From the NCBI GenBank assembly GCA_024230695.1, contig JAAERC010000145.1, forward strand, positions 1 through 16,585: DNA of 16,585 nt, read 5' to 3'. The notes beneath the pieces are model-generated. The model worked only from the letters and a program-made list of their open reading frames with translations. It ran no database searches and was not told the DNA's origin. Source of the stretch: Candidatus Zixiibacteriota bacterium. Its GTDB lineage: Bacteria > Zixibacteria > MSB-5A5 > GN15 > PGXB01. Positions 1-6,996 of this stretch are shown here, in pieces. The translations under genes were made by a program, and so were the position numbers. How positions within the stretch are numbered: position 1 is the first letter of the stretch; each line of letters opens with the position of its first letter.

Positions 1-167
1 GATCTGAATATCAATACAGCAAACAGAGCGTACTCAAGGAAATGCAACAACTTATCGGCCATCAGAAATCCATACTCAGGCATATTCATCCCGGGAACCG
101 ATGAAAGCAGAAAAATTGCCAGCGCATAAACAATGGCCGGGAAATGGTATAAAAAGAAAATTTTCAT
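1..167 (-). CDS. VanZ-like family membrane protein, N-terminal part (cut by window edge)
   Basis: The reverse strand opens with an ATG at 167 directly preceded by an in-frame TAG, so the start is well fixed. About 55 codons run off the left edge. The peptide starts MKIFFLYHFPAIVYALAIFL, a hydrophobic first membrane segment, followed by a short SSVPG turn. Then comes 'DKLLHFLEYALFAVLIF', which matches the D-K-x-x-H-F-x-E-Y signature of VanZ-like proteins at the start of their second helix. The family holds small polytopic membrane proteins, named after the teicoplanin-resistance protein VanZ; most have no assigned function. Only the first third or so is visible, so nothing can be said about the rest or about resistance. 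It is divergent from the acetyltransferase at 481. Confidence 0.7.
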   Translation of the reverse strand, partial: MKIFFLYHFPAIVYALAIFLLSSVPGMNMPEYGFLMADKLLHFLEYALFAVLIFR

Positions 168-480
168 CTATCATCTTTCATATTAACACTGACACTATAT
201 GTTTTATCGGCGTTCGTCAATAATAATATTGTTGTCATACCATAATTATTATAACAATACGGTATTAATAATTTTATGTTGACAGAAGAACCCGATTTAT
301 TTTAGCTTATCTTTATATAAGCAGTTGGCCGTCAATTGTTTTTGAAGATTGTCTGAATTTGGCATAATAATAAAGAGTTTATTGAAAAGCCATTGCGAGG
401 AATTCAGGCCAAAGGACTGAATAACGTGGCAATCTCAAAATTGATTGATAACGAAAACGCTCATAAATCAGGAATAAAAT
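168..480. other. Gene-free divergent intergenic region
   Basis: This is an AT-rich interval between two divergently transcribed genes. A TTGACA hexamer sits at 279-284, but no good -10 box follows at 16-18 bases, so a promoter for the acetyltransferase is only possible. A palindromic repeat lies at 391-436 (separate entry). AGGA at 470-473, seven bases before the ATG at 481, is the likely ribosome binding site. I see no ORF, tRNA or riboswitch here. Confidence 0.5.
391..436. repeat. Dispersed palindromic repeat, CATTGCGAGG...GCAATCTC class (copy 1)
   Basis: The element begins CATTGCGAGGA and ends GTGGCAATCTC. Its arms are nested inverted repeats: ATTGC pairs with GCAAT at the ends, and ATTCAG pairs with CTGAAT nearer the centre, around a GCC-AAA-GGA core. 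A second, diverged copy lies in opposite orientation at 6907-6951, sharing the same end sequences but with a different internal stem. Conserved ends with a compensating variable stem are what small non-autonomous palindromic elements (REP/MITE-like) look like. I know this end motif as a recurrent intergenic repeat in many bacterial genomes. Confidence 0.65.
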
Positions 481-1053
481 ATGAAAAAAAATGAAGACTT
501 AGGTCAGTTCCCCACCTCCCCCGCGCTGATTGGAAAAAAAGTTTATTTAAGAGCATCAGCTCCCGATGATTATCTCGAGGTCCACCAGTGGTTTAATGCC
601 TCCGATCCACAGTCTCAGACCTGCCATGTATCGAGAATTATCTCACCAGAAGATAAAGTCAAGAAGATGCATAAAAAAGAATTCAGAGATGATGAGGGTC
701 GATTTGTTATTATCGCCAAAAACGATCATCGGCTGGTCGGGGAAATCGCGTTCTTTCATATGAATATGTTAAATCGTTCGGCTGAACTCGGTTATTTGAT
801 TTCACCTGCGGAGCGTGGTAACGGATTTGCCAAAGAGGCGCTTCAGCTTATTATAAAATATCTGTTTTTGGATATGAATCTAAATAAAGTGTATGCTCAG
901 ACGGCATCGTTTAATAAGGCCTCGGTCAAACTTCTCGAATCGTTTGAATTCAAACTTGATGGTACACTTAGGCAACATCACTACTTCAAAGGTGACCTCT
1001 ATGATGATCTTGTTTATTCACTGCTAAAATTCGAGTACGGCCCACCAGAGTAA
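481..1053 (+). CDS. GNAT N-acetyltransferase, RimJ/RimL type
   Basis: A 190-residue single-domain acetyltransferase that would transfer acetyl from acetyl-CoA to an amine; the substrate is unknown. The family N-terminus 'L.GKKVYLRA' is at about residues 16-25, a beta-strand region 'LVGEIAF' at 85-91, and the acetyl-CoA pyrophosphate-binding motif 'ERGNGFAKEA' at 111-120 (R-G-N-G core). The late segments 'NKASVKLLESFEF' (145-157) and 'YFKGDLYDDLVYSLL' (168-182) are typical of RimJ/RimL-like and SpeG-like members. Length is usual for the family. AGGA seven bases upstream supports the ATG. It is separated by 80 bases from the CBS gene on the same strand, so co-transcription is possible. Ribosomal protein, polyamine or small-molecule acetylation cannot be told apart here. 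Confidence 0.85.
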   Translation: MKKNEDLGQFPTSPALIGKKVYLRASAPDDYLEVHQWFNASDPQSQTCHVSRIISPEDKVKKMHKKEFRDDEGRFVIIAKNDHRLVGEIAFFHMNMLNRSAELGYLISPAERGNGFAKEALQLIIKYLFLDMNLNKVYAQTASFNKASVKLLESFEFKLDGTLRQHHYFKGDLYDDLVYSLLKFEYGPPE

Positions 1054-1133
1054 ATTGGGAAATGAGTCAAATAAATATGGTTCCTATATCGTATTTATAG
1101 AAAATCCAAATAAATCTCTTTGGGGAGGCGGGA

Positions 1134-1574
1134 ATGAAAGTAAATGATATTTTAGAGGCAAAAGGTAGAAAAGTGTTCACAATCAAGTCAGATAAATCAT
1201 TAAAAGATGCGTTAGACGCGATTGTTATTAACAAAATCGGTTCTCTGCTGGTTCTTAATGATAAAAACGATTTTGTAGGCATTATTTCTGAACGCGACCT
1301 TGTCAAAGAGTTTCACAAATCCAATAACGTCGCTCTTGATAAAACAATCAGCGAAATCATGACTACCAATATAATCGTAGGTATCCTTGAAGATGAGATT
1401 GAAGAGGTTGAGGCTATTATGACCGAAAACAGATTTCGACATCTTCCGATTATGAATGAAGGCGAAGTGGTTGGGATCGTTTCGATTGGAGATATTGTTA
1501 AATCGCTGTCTGCTAAACGAAAAACAGAAAACAGATATCTCAAAGAATATATCATGGGGAAATACCCCGCATAA
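1134..1574 (+). CDS. CBS domain-pair protein
   Basis: A stand-alone 146-residue protein made of two CBS motifs that should fold as one Bateman module. CBS1 spans about residues 1-62 ('VNDIL...VFTI...SLKDALDAIVINKIGSLLVLND...VGIISERDLV'). CBS2 spans about 72-130 ('ISEIMTTNIIVG...EEVEAIMTENRFRHLPIMNEGEVVGIVSIGDIV'). Such modules bind adenine nucleotides (AMP, ATP, SAM) and act as energy-state sensors. No catalytic domain or membrane segment is attached, so any effect would be through a partner protein. The C-terminal 'ENRYLKEYIMGKY' tail is common in this short-CBS group. A strong GGGGAGG five bases before the ATG fixes the start. The neighbouring cysC gene lies 153 bases downstream. A link between nucleotide sensing and APS/PAPS metabolism is attractive but unsupported. 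Confidence 0.9.
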   Translation: MKVNDILEAKGRKVFTIKSDKSLKDALDAIVINKIGSLLVLNDKNDFVGIISERDLVKEFHKSNNVALDKTISEIMTTNIIVGILEDEIEEVEAIMTENRFRHLPIMNEGEVVGIVSIGDIVKSLSAKRKTENRYLKEYIMGKYPA

Positions 1575-1652
1575 CCAATAATCTGAAATTTCATAAACTC
1601 CAATCTATCCCAATATTTGGCGCTCACTGTTAAATTTTTGAACAGTATGCCG

Positions 1653-1731
1653 ATAATATCCTATAGATAGCAGGCTACAAATATAGCCCTTGATAGGATA
1701 GATATTATAAATGGAGTTAAAATCGGTATGA
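1653..1731 (+). promoter_or_regulatory. Imperfect stem-loop and 6-codon mini-ORF in front of cysC
   Basis: A left arm at 1653-1664 (ATAATATCCTAT) pairs with ATAGGATA at 1693-1700 and TATTAT at 1703-1708, with a small bulge. An inner GGCT (1673-1676) pairs with AGCC (1685-1688). Just after it, ATG at 1711 opens a six-codon frame (M-E-L-K-S-V) whose TGA (1729-1731) overlaps the cysC ATG (1728-1730). The GGAG at 1713-1716 that probably serves as the cysC ribosome binding site lies inside this mini-ORF. This may be a leader controlling cysC translation, or coincidence in AT-rich DNA. Confidence 0.3.
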
Positions 1732-2420
1732 CTTTCAGATTTGACCCGCCCAAATTAGTCGATTGTGACTATAAATTATCAGAATCAAATAAATCAAGAA
1801 ATTTATATTCCCCCGAGGGATTAATAACGCGCCAAAATCGTGAGACCCGCAATAATCATAAAAGTTATATAATCTGGCTGACCGGTCTGAGCGGTTCTGG
1901 TAAATCAACAATTGCCCGGGAACTTGAAAAAATCCTTTTTGAGAAAAACTATCAGGTTATGATTCTCGATGGTGATATCGTTCGTCATGGTTTAAGTTCC
2001 GATTTGAATTTTTCTCTAAAAGACAGACAGGAAAATATCAGACGGATCGGCGAGGCGGCCAAACTTTTAATGGAAGCTGGGATCATCACTATCTGCGCCT
2101 TTATCTCACCATACAACAGCGACCGGGAAAAAGTTCGATCGATTGTTGATGATGGTGATTTTATCGAAACATTTATCGATTGCCCTCTTGATGAATGCGA
2201 ACGACGCGATCCCAAAGGATTATATAAAAAGGCCCGAAGTGGTCTGATTAAAAATTTCACCGGGATAGATGATCCTTTTGAGATGCCGGAGGACCCGGAA
2301 ATATTGATAAATACTCAGGAGCTTTCGATTGAAAATTCAGTCAATAAGATATTGGGATATTTATCCGAGCAAAATTATTTTACTCAGCCACGCAAGCAAC
2401 AAGAACCAAGTTTGACATAA
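1728..2420 (+). CDS. cysC: Adenylyl-sulfate (APS) kinase
   Basis: Phosphorylates APS at the 3' position with ATP to give PAPS, the universal sulfuryl donor; it is cytoplasmic. The 230 residues contain the Walker A loop 'GLSGSGKST' (53-61) and 'DGDIVRHGLSSDLNFS' (81-96). The substrate-binding 'DRQENIRRIGEA' is at 99-110, 'FISPY' at 125-129, 'DPKGLYKKAR' at 161-170 and 'NFTGIDDPFE' at 176-185. All of these are hallmarks of a complete CysC. It is about 30 residues longer than typical CysC, with an extra N-terminal stretch of about 25 residues before the usual 'EGLITRQNRE..N' entry segment, plus a polar tail. No ATP sulfurylase gene (cysD/N or sat) is in the window. The sulfotransferase starts 10 bases downstream, so PAPS is probably made for sulfation rather than for sulfate reduction. 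GGAG lies 11 bases before the ATG. Confidence 0.95.
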   Translation: MTFRFDPPKLVDCDYKLSESNKSRNLYSPEGLITRQNRETRNNHKSYIIWLTGLSGSGKSTIARELEKILFEKNYQVMILDGDIVRHGLSSDLNFSLKDRQENIRRIGEAAKLLMEAGIITICAFISPYNSDREKVRSIVDDGDFIETFIDCPLDECERRDPKGLYKKARSGLIKNFTGIDDPFEMPEDPEILINTQELSIENSVNKILGYLSEQNYFTQPRKQQEPSLT

Positions 2421-2430
2421 GAGGAATCTG

Positions 2431-3366
2431 ATGACCACCGCGATCAAACAAAAAACAATCACGATGCAGGAGTATCTCAAATATGAGATGTCAACCAATC
2501 CTGCCGTTGAAATAAAGGATATCTCTTTTCCCAATCCGATTATTCTTGGCGGTTGTGGTTCCAGCGGAACAACTCTTTTAAAAACGATGCTTGATTCACA
2601 CAAAAATATTGCCTGTGGTCAGGAGATAGCATTATTTGATCGACCCAAATTGTACCATACAGAATTAAATGAACTTTTTCAGATGTTCACCACACAGAAA
2701 TTTGATGAGATAAACAAAGAACAGATATTTCCATTATTCACAAAATTCGGAAGCAATTTTGGTCTGTTTATTCCCAACACCGGCAAAGAGTATCATAATT
2801 TTTCCACGATGACAGCTATTTTTGAGAAATCCAAAAATCTCAAACATTTTATCGATCTGTTTTTCTCCAACTGGGCGTTTACTCAGGGCAAAAAAAGATG
2901 GGCCGAAAAAACTCCCAATAATATCTATTGTATTGAAGAGATATTAAATTTAATTCCTGATTCCAAATTTGTGCATGTTATCCGTGACGGTCGCGATGTT
3001 GCCTTATCATTAACTCAAGGACGCGATTTTGTTCTGCCTTCGGCTATCTTCCGATGGCTCTCGGCAGTTGAGGCTGGCATCAGATTCAGAGGTGATCCGA
3101 GATATTATGAATTGAAGTATGAAGATCTGATTCTCGATACAGAGAACTGCCTGAAAAACCTAATGGAATTCCTTGATGAAGAGTATGACCCTGAAATGCT
3201 GAACTATATGGATAAGGGCAAAAACAATCCTCTTAATTATGGTACAACGCCGATATTCACTAACAAAATCGGCAAATGGAAAAAAGAGGGAATCGACCCG
3301 GCGATCTTACGTACTTTCGATTTGACTTTAACCAACACACTCAATAAACTCAACTACGAAGTTTAA
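2431..3366 (+). CDS. PAPS-dependent sulfotransferase (Sulfotransfer_3 type)
   Basis: Transfers the sulfuryl group of PAPS to a hydroxyl or amine acceptor. The 5'-phosphosulfate loop is 'GGCGSSGTTLLKTMLDSH' (40-57), the prokaryotic/TPST-like form of the P-loop. 'KTP' at 160-162 follows the conserved W-x-E-K-T-P pattern. The 3'-phosphate-binding strand is 'VHVIRDGRDVALSL' (181-194) and 'YYELKYEDLI' (225-234) is the late conserved strand. The ending 'GKWK' plus a helix is usual. At 311 residues it is full length. There is no signal peptide or membrane segment, so it should act in the cytoplasm on a precursor. The acceptor cannot be read from sequence. GAGGA lies five bases before the ATG, and only 10 bases separate it from cysC, so the two form an operon in which one enzyme supplies the other's donor. 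Confidence 0.9.
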   Translation: MTTAIKQKTITMQEYLKYEMSTNPAVEIKDISFPNPIILGGCGSSGTTLLKTMLDSHKNIACGQEIALFDRPKLYHTELNELFQMFTTQKFDEINKEQIFPLFTKFGSNFGLFIPNTGKEYHNFSTMTAIFEKSKNLKHFIDLFFSNWAFTQGKKRWAEKTPNNIYCIEEILNLIPDSKFVHVIRDGRDVALSLTQGRDFVLPSAIFRWLSAVEAGIRFRGDPRYYELKYEDLILDTENCLKNLMEFLDEEYDPEMLNYMDKGKNNPLNYGTTPIFTNKIGKWKKEGIDPAILRTFDLTLTNTLNKLNYEV

Positions 3367-3377
3367 TCCATTAACTT

Positions 3378-3421
3378 CATTCCAGCGCAGGTTCAGAATA
3401 CGCCTTGCGTACGGGAATCCA
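3378..3421. repeat. REP-like hairpin, CATTCC...GGAATCCA class
   Basis: Outer arms ATTCC (3379-3383) and GGAAT (3414-3418) enclose imperfectly paired GCGCAGG and CCTTGCG arms around an AT-rich loop. It fills the gap between the tail-to-tail sulfotransferase and dockerin genes. CATTCC...GGAATCCA palindromes are a familiar class of dispersed intergenic repeat, and this position is typical. It could also help stop transcription from both sides, although no T-run follows. Only one copy is seen here, so its dispersed nature is inferred from familiarity. Confidence 0.45.
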
Positions 3422-3435
3422 TGCTTGATTTATCT

Positions 3436-6399
3436 CTACGGACAATCCGGCGCCGCACCGCCCTTATATTTAAAATTAATCAAATGGACAATATCCAAAA
3501 TATCTATATTGGTATCATGATTTACATCAGCCGATTCAAGCGGATCAGGGACAGCGCCGTCTTTATATTTGTAATTGATAAGAAAAACAATATCCAGAAT
3601 ATCAATTTCGGTATCATCATTGAGATCACCACATTCGTATAATGCTTCAATCGTAAATGTTGAATAAGATGAATCGGCCGTTGTGTTAACACCGTCTGAA
3701 GCAATTACTTTGATTAGAAATTCGTTTCCGTCAGTAGATGAAGGTATCTGCCAGAAAAATTGCGGGTCAGAGGATTCCGACAACAACACTTGCCAGTCTT
3801 CACCAGAATTATCACTAAGCATTATGAAATAAGTTAATGGATCACTGTCGGGATCATTAGATGTCCAAGTGATTTCTTGTGTTGTCCCGGCAGAAATTAC
3901 TTCGCCACCATCAGGATAAGTAATATCAAGAACTGGTGCATTTGCCGATACTATTTTTTCCGCCAAAACTATGTCATTATGAAGCATTTGAATTTTTGAA
4001 GGTTGAATTTCTCCTTCCTCAGGATATGTAATTGATATACCAAAACATGTTGAATCCAATATAATTGTATTCTCATCATCAAGTCGGAATTCAAATGTGA
4101 TGTCAAACGCCGTTTCTTGAATAATTGCATCACTTTGATCCAATAGTTTAATTGAATAGTCACCATCAGATTCTAAATCGATTGGAGCAGAATCTTGCAT
4201 CCACATACAATCTAAATCGACTTGATCATCATTATGAATTATTCCTGAAACATATATGGCGTTGCCACTTTCACTCCTCCGACTGCCAGTACTAAAAACA
4301 TCTAACAAGTGATCATAGCAACCAACAGTATTTTGGGGATTGTATCCTTGATTGCAAATCCAAATATCCTGTTCAAAATCTTCATATACAAAACTCCTAT
4401 ATTGGGGGCTTCCCATCAAACAGGCACCATTTGGATTGTTTTGCAAACCAGTTATGATTTTTCTCTCGCTTATCCAAAAACCATTGGCATCTATTGCAGG
4501 TGGGGAAAGCCTTGCCTCAATATCGTTTTTTCGCCATCCATCATATAACTGATGAATTCTATTTGCGACCGTAGTCCAATATCCTTCTTCCACAATAGCA
4601 GCACCAGGTATATTACTTACTGAAATACCTTTCAGCGGACATATAAATGTGGGGTATCCAAATCGCCAATAATCAGATGTTACAATACCAACGGCAACGT
4701 CAGATTTTGTGAAATACCTTAATTGAGACAATCTCAATAAATCGGCAAATATGACATGAATTGGTCCATACGGATCTCCACTCGTGGGCGAAGTTGTGAC
4801 ATTGTAATTAATGTAAGGAAGAGGAAAAGTACTGGCAGCAAAATTAGTACTGTTTTCAGCCATCTGAATGCAATCTGCGGGGCTTACCTCCGCTGGATCA
4901 TAAAGGCATATATCATGTAATGTCCAACTGTAATAATTAATATCAAATGCATTTGCTGTATTTATTACTGATATACTACCATAGTCTATTGTTTGGATGA
5001 TCTCATCATTGTAATTTAGTTCGACCGAAAGCAGTTTTGAATTGTCTTCAGGTGAAAAATATATCACATCATATTCATCACCCCATGCATCCGGTAATGC
5101 CTTTGATGGACCGCCCGGGAAATAAATAGTGTTATAGCCAAGCGTGCTGGGGAGAATTTCTATACTTGATTCCTGAGCAATTTCGACATCATCAAGCAGT
5201 ACTCTAATGCTAATATGTTTGGGATCCTCAAATGTATTTCGTATTTTTAGTTTAATAACTGTTGGTTTCCCGGCCACCAAAGTATTACAATCTTCAATTG
5301 CCTGAATTGGTTTGATGGCGTCAAAGGAAGAAAAATATATTCCGTTGGCATCATCAGTTGTCTTCCAAATCTCACTTTCTAACCCATATACTTCATCATT
5401 TGAATCAACAACCATTTTCCTAAAGAAGATATCATCGTCGGGCGGTGGTGGGTCTTCAGCAAGTTGAATCCAATTACTACCATAGTCAGATGAGATAAGT
5501 GCTACATCGAAATACTTAGATATAATTAAATCATCATTGGAATTTGTTGTAGCGCTCTGGACATACCACATTTGATTATCCGGGAGCAAAGGAGTCAAGT
5601 CAACCCCATTATATATGTAGATATTACTATCAGAATAGACAAATACTTCCCCTAGCGAATTACAATGAATGCCTCTGAATCTGACGTAATGATCATAATC
5701 TATCTCAACCTTAAGGGCCCAAGATACGCCATTATCAGTAGATTGGAACAGGCCGTGTTCATTTTCTTTATTTTGGCCAATATTCCATAATTCTGATGGG
5801 TTGGAGGGTGAAGATGAAGTATAGTCACCTAAAAAATGATTTTCGGGATAAAAATCCCAGGTCTGGCCGAAATCACATGAACGAAAAGTACCCCATGGCG
5901 CGGGAATTTCTTCAAGCCCCACCATAAATATACATCCCGAAGGACTAACATGAGCCGACCTCAAGCTACCGATGATCAGAGTATATTCTATGTTCCAGCT
6001 GTTACCATTATCAAGAGAATAATGTATAATAATCTGCGATAAATCGTTTACTAGGAACAAATATATATTGTCATTGCCATCTATGCCCAATTTGACATCA
6101 TAATCGCTAGCATCATCAAATGAATAAATATTCTCCCAAGTTTCTCCGTAATCAGTGGAGCGCAGTAACGTTACTTCATAAATTATTTCACCCTCTACAA
6201 AATAGGTGTTTACTTCGTTCACAAAAATGTGATCTTGCGAATTTATTACAATATTGTCTCCGTATCCTACTGAATGCAAGATTTCTTGCCATTCCCTTGC
6301 CTCACATAATTGACCAAAAAACAGACCAATTGCCATTATTACGGCAAGATTTATTGCCAGATGTTTACTATTAATAAATATTCTGATAGTCTTGATCAC
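3436..6399 (-). CDS. Secreted BNR-repeat protein with C-terminal dockerin-like domain
   Basis: About 987 residues from a GTG at 6399. I chose this start because GGAGGT (6403-6408) lies just before it and a clean signal peptide follows: K/R-rich n-region, hydrophobic 'LAINLAVIMAIGLFFGQL', then a likely cut after 'CEA'. The longer frame to 6441 would bury the ribosome binding site. Next come five S-x-D-x-G-x-x-W motifs (about 81, 128, 174, 220 and 303), as in BNR/sialidase-like beta-propellers. A CARDB-like beta region follows (about 375-475), then a region of unclear family (about 485-705). An Ig-like 'YPDGGEVISAGTTQEITWTS' domain starts at about 828. The end (about 923-986) has two Ca-loop/helix repeats, 'GDLNDDTEIDILDIVFLIN' and 'ADVNHDTNIDILDIVHLIN', a type-I dockerin pattern. 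BNR propellers bind or cleave glycans, but no sialidase catalytic set was recognised. The role is probably extracellular or cell-surface. Confidence 0.8.
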   Translation of the reverse strand: MIKTIRIFINSKHLAINLAVIMAIGLFFGQLCEAREWQEILHSVGYGDNIVINSQDHIFVNEVNTYFVEGEIIYEVTLLRSTDYGETWENIYSFDDASDYDVKLGIDGNDNIYLFLVNDLSQIIIHYSLDNGNSWNIEYTLIIGSLRSAHVSPSGCIFMVGLEEIPAPWGTFRSCDFGQTWDFYPENHFLGDYTSSSPSNPSELWNIGQNKENEHGLFQSTDNGVSWALKVEIDYDHYVRFRGIHCNSLGEVFVYSDSNIYIYNGVDLTPLLPDNQMWYVQSATTNSNDDLIISKYFDVALISSDYGSNWIQLAEDPPPPDDDIFFRKMVVDSNDEVYGLESEIWKTTDDANGIYFSSFDAIKPIQAIEDCNTLVAGKPTVIKLKIRNTFEDPKHISIRVLLDDVEIAQESSIEILPSTLGYNTIYFPGGPSKALPDAWGDEYDVIYFSPEDNSKLLSVELNYNDEIIQTIDYGSISVINTANAFDINYYSWTLHDICLYDPAEVSPADCIQMAENSTNFAASTFPLPYINYNVTTSPTSGDPYGPIHVIFADLLRLSQLRYFTKSDVAVGIVTSDYWRFGYPTFICPLKGISVSNIPGAAIVEEGYWTTVANRIHQLYDGWRKNDIEARLSPPAIDANGFWISERKIITGLQNNPNGACLMGSPQYRSFVYEDFEQDIWICNQGYNPQNTVGCYDHLLDVFSTGSRRSESGNAIYVSGIIHNDDQVDLDCMWMQDSAPIDLESDGDYSIKLLDQSDAIIQETAFDITFEFRLDDENTIILDSTCFGISITYPEEGEIQPSKIQMLHNDIVLAEKIVSANAPVLDITYPDGGEVISAGTTQEITWTSNDPDSDPLTYFIMLSDNSGEDWQVLLSESSDPQFFWQIPSSTDGNEFLIKVIASDGVNTTADSSYSTFTIEALYECGDLNDDTEIDILDIVFLINYKYKDGAVPDPLESADVNHDTNIDILDIVHLINFKYKGGAAPDCP

Positions 6400-6402
6400 C
6401 TT

Positions 6403-6408
6403 ACCTCC
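6403..6408 (-). promoter_or_regulatory. Ribosome binding site that moves the dockerin gene start to GTG 6399
   Basis: On the reverse strand this reads GGAGGT, with three further bases before GTG at 6399-6397. The longest frame would start 42 bases upstream at 6441 and place this perfect site inside the coding region. The signal peptide begins cleanly after the GTG, so both signals agree. Confidence 0.7.
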
Positions 6409-6520
6409 AATTTTAAGTTTCAAAATATGCCCAGCTTCCACAAAGTGGATAGTAAATATAATTATATCTAAGTGCTCAAATAATACTCCATACTGGAAAT
6501 CACTTAAGTCAATATAGGCA

Positions 6521-6545
6521 AAAACCCTTATAAAACAAGGGTTTT
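6521..6545 (-). terminator. Possible weak terminator hairpin
   Basis: AAAACCCTT (6521-6529) and AAGGGTTTT (6537-6545) form a perfect 9-bp stem with a 7-base loop. On the reverse strand the right arm ends in five T residues followed by GCC, so it could end transcription coming from the glycosyltransferase gene. The stem is AT-rich at its base and the free T-run is short, so this is a weak call. Confidence 0.3.
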
Positions 6546-6906
6546 CCCGGTCCGCCCGCGCCGTCAGGAACCCTTTCCTGATGGCAAAATCAAATTCACT
6601 ACAACATCAATGTTGTTTCTCCCCTCCTCCCCAATAATAGACACTGTGAATAAAGTGAGAATTATGACAATAAGTAAAAAAACCTATAGGCGAACAATCA
6701 GAATCAACATCGAATAGATAGTTTTTTCTCAAAAGTGAAGGAACGAACCCATTTTGTTGTAATTATATGGAGGTGATTGGCTTACGAGGAATTTTTATTA
6801 TTTGAAGTTTTGGGTGCCCCACAGCTTGTTGAAAATCCTGAGTAAACGAAGGGCTGTGGGTTAGATGGCCAGAGCATTTAAATATGCATAAGATAAAATA
6901 TAAATT

Positions 6907-6951
6907 GAGATTGCCGCGTCGTTTCGATTAAAATCGAAGCTCCTCGCAATG
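6907..6951. repeat. Dispersed palindromic repeat, CATTGCGAGG...GCAATCTC class (copy 2)
   Basis: In reverse orientation this begins CATTGCGAGGA and ends GCGGCAATCTC, the same ends as copy 1 at 391-436. Internally it carries a different stem, CTTCGATT paired with AATCGAAA. It lies just beyond the 3' end of the glycosyltransferase fusion gene. Identical ends with unrelated but self-complementary cores imply that structure is conserved rather than sequence. Confidence 0.65.
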
Positions 6952-6996
6952 ACATTACAACAAGCTCATGTACAGGAATGTTGTCATGATAGAATG

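Larger units (their letters stand above)
6400..6996. other. Gene-free interval with several hairpins and a repeat
   Basis: Nearly 600 bases without a convincing gene. It holds a 9-bp stem at 6521-6545 and a 10-bp stem CCGTCAGGAA/TTCCTGATGG at 6561-6584. It also has ACAACA/TGTTGT at 6601-6616, CCCACAGC (6818-6825) pairing with GCTGTGGG (6853-6860), and a palindromic repeat at 6907-6951. A nine-base perfect anti-SD match GGAGGTGAT stands at 6769-6777 on the + strand. The frames it could serve are only 12-22 codons long. The part nearest 6400 should hold the promoter of the dockerin gene. No tRNA or known riboswitch was recognised. Confidence 0.5.

Noticed and set aside
279..308. TTGACA-based promoter in front of the first acetyltransferase
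   Set aside because: The -35 is perfect but no hexamer with more than about three matches to TATAAT stands at 16-18 bases; kept only as a remark.
1626..1646. ACTGTT/AACAGT hairpin after the CBS gene as a terminator
   Set aside because: Only six base pairs, AT-rich and not followed by a T-run.
3436..3660. CRISPR or tandem repeat from the doubled dockerin sequence
   Set aside because: The repetition is at protein level (two Ca-loop/helix motifs within one gene), with diverged DNA and no spacers.
6400..6441. Longer start of the dockerin protein at 6441
   Set aside because: It would place a perfect GGAGGT ribosome binding site inside the gene and push the signal peptide 14 residues in; the GTG at 6399 fits both signals better.
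6425..6600. Rho-independent terminator or promoter signals just upstream of the dockerin gene
   Set aside because: TATAAT-like boxes are easy to find in this AT-rich stretch, and none has a matching -35 at proper spacing; not reported as a promoter.
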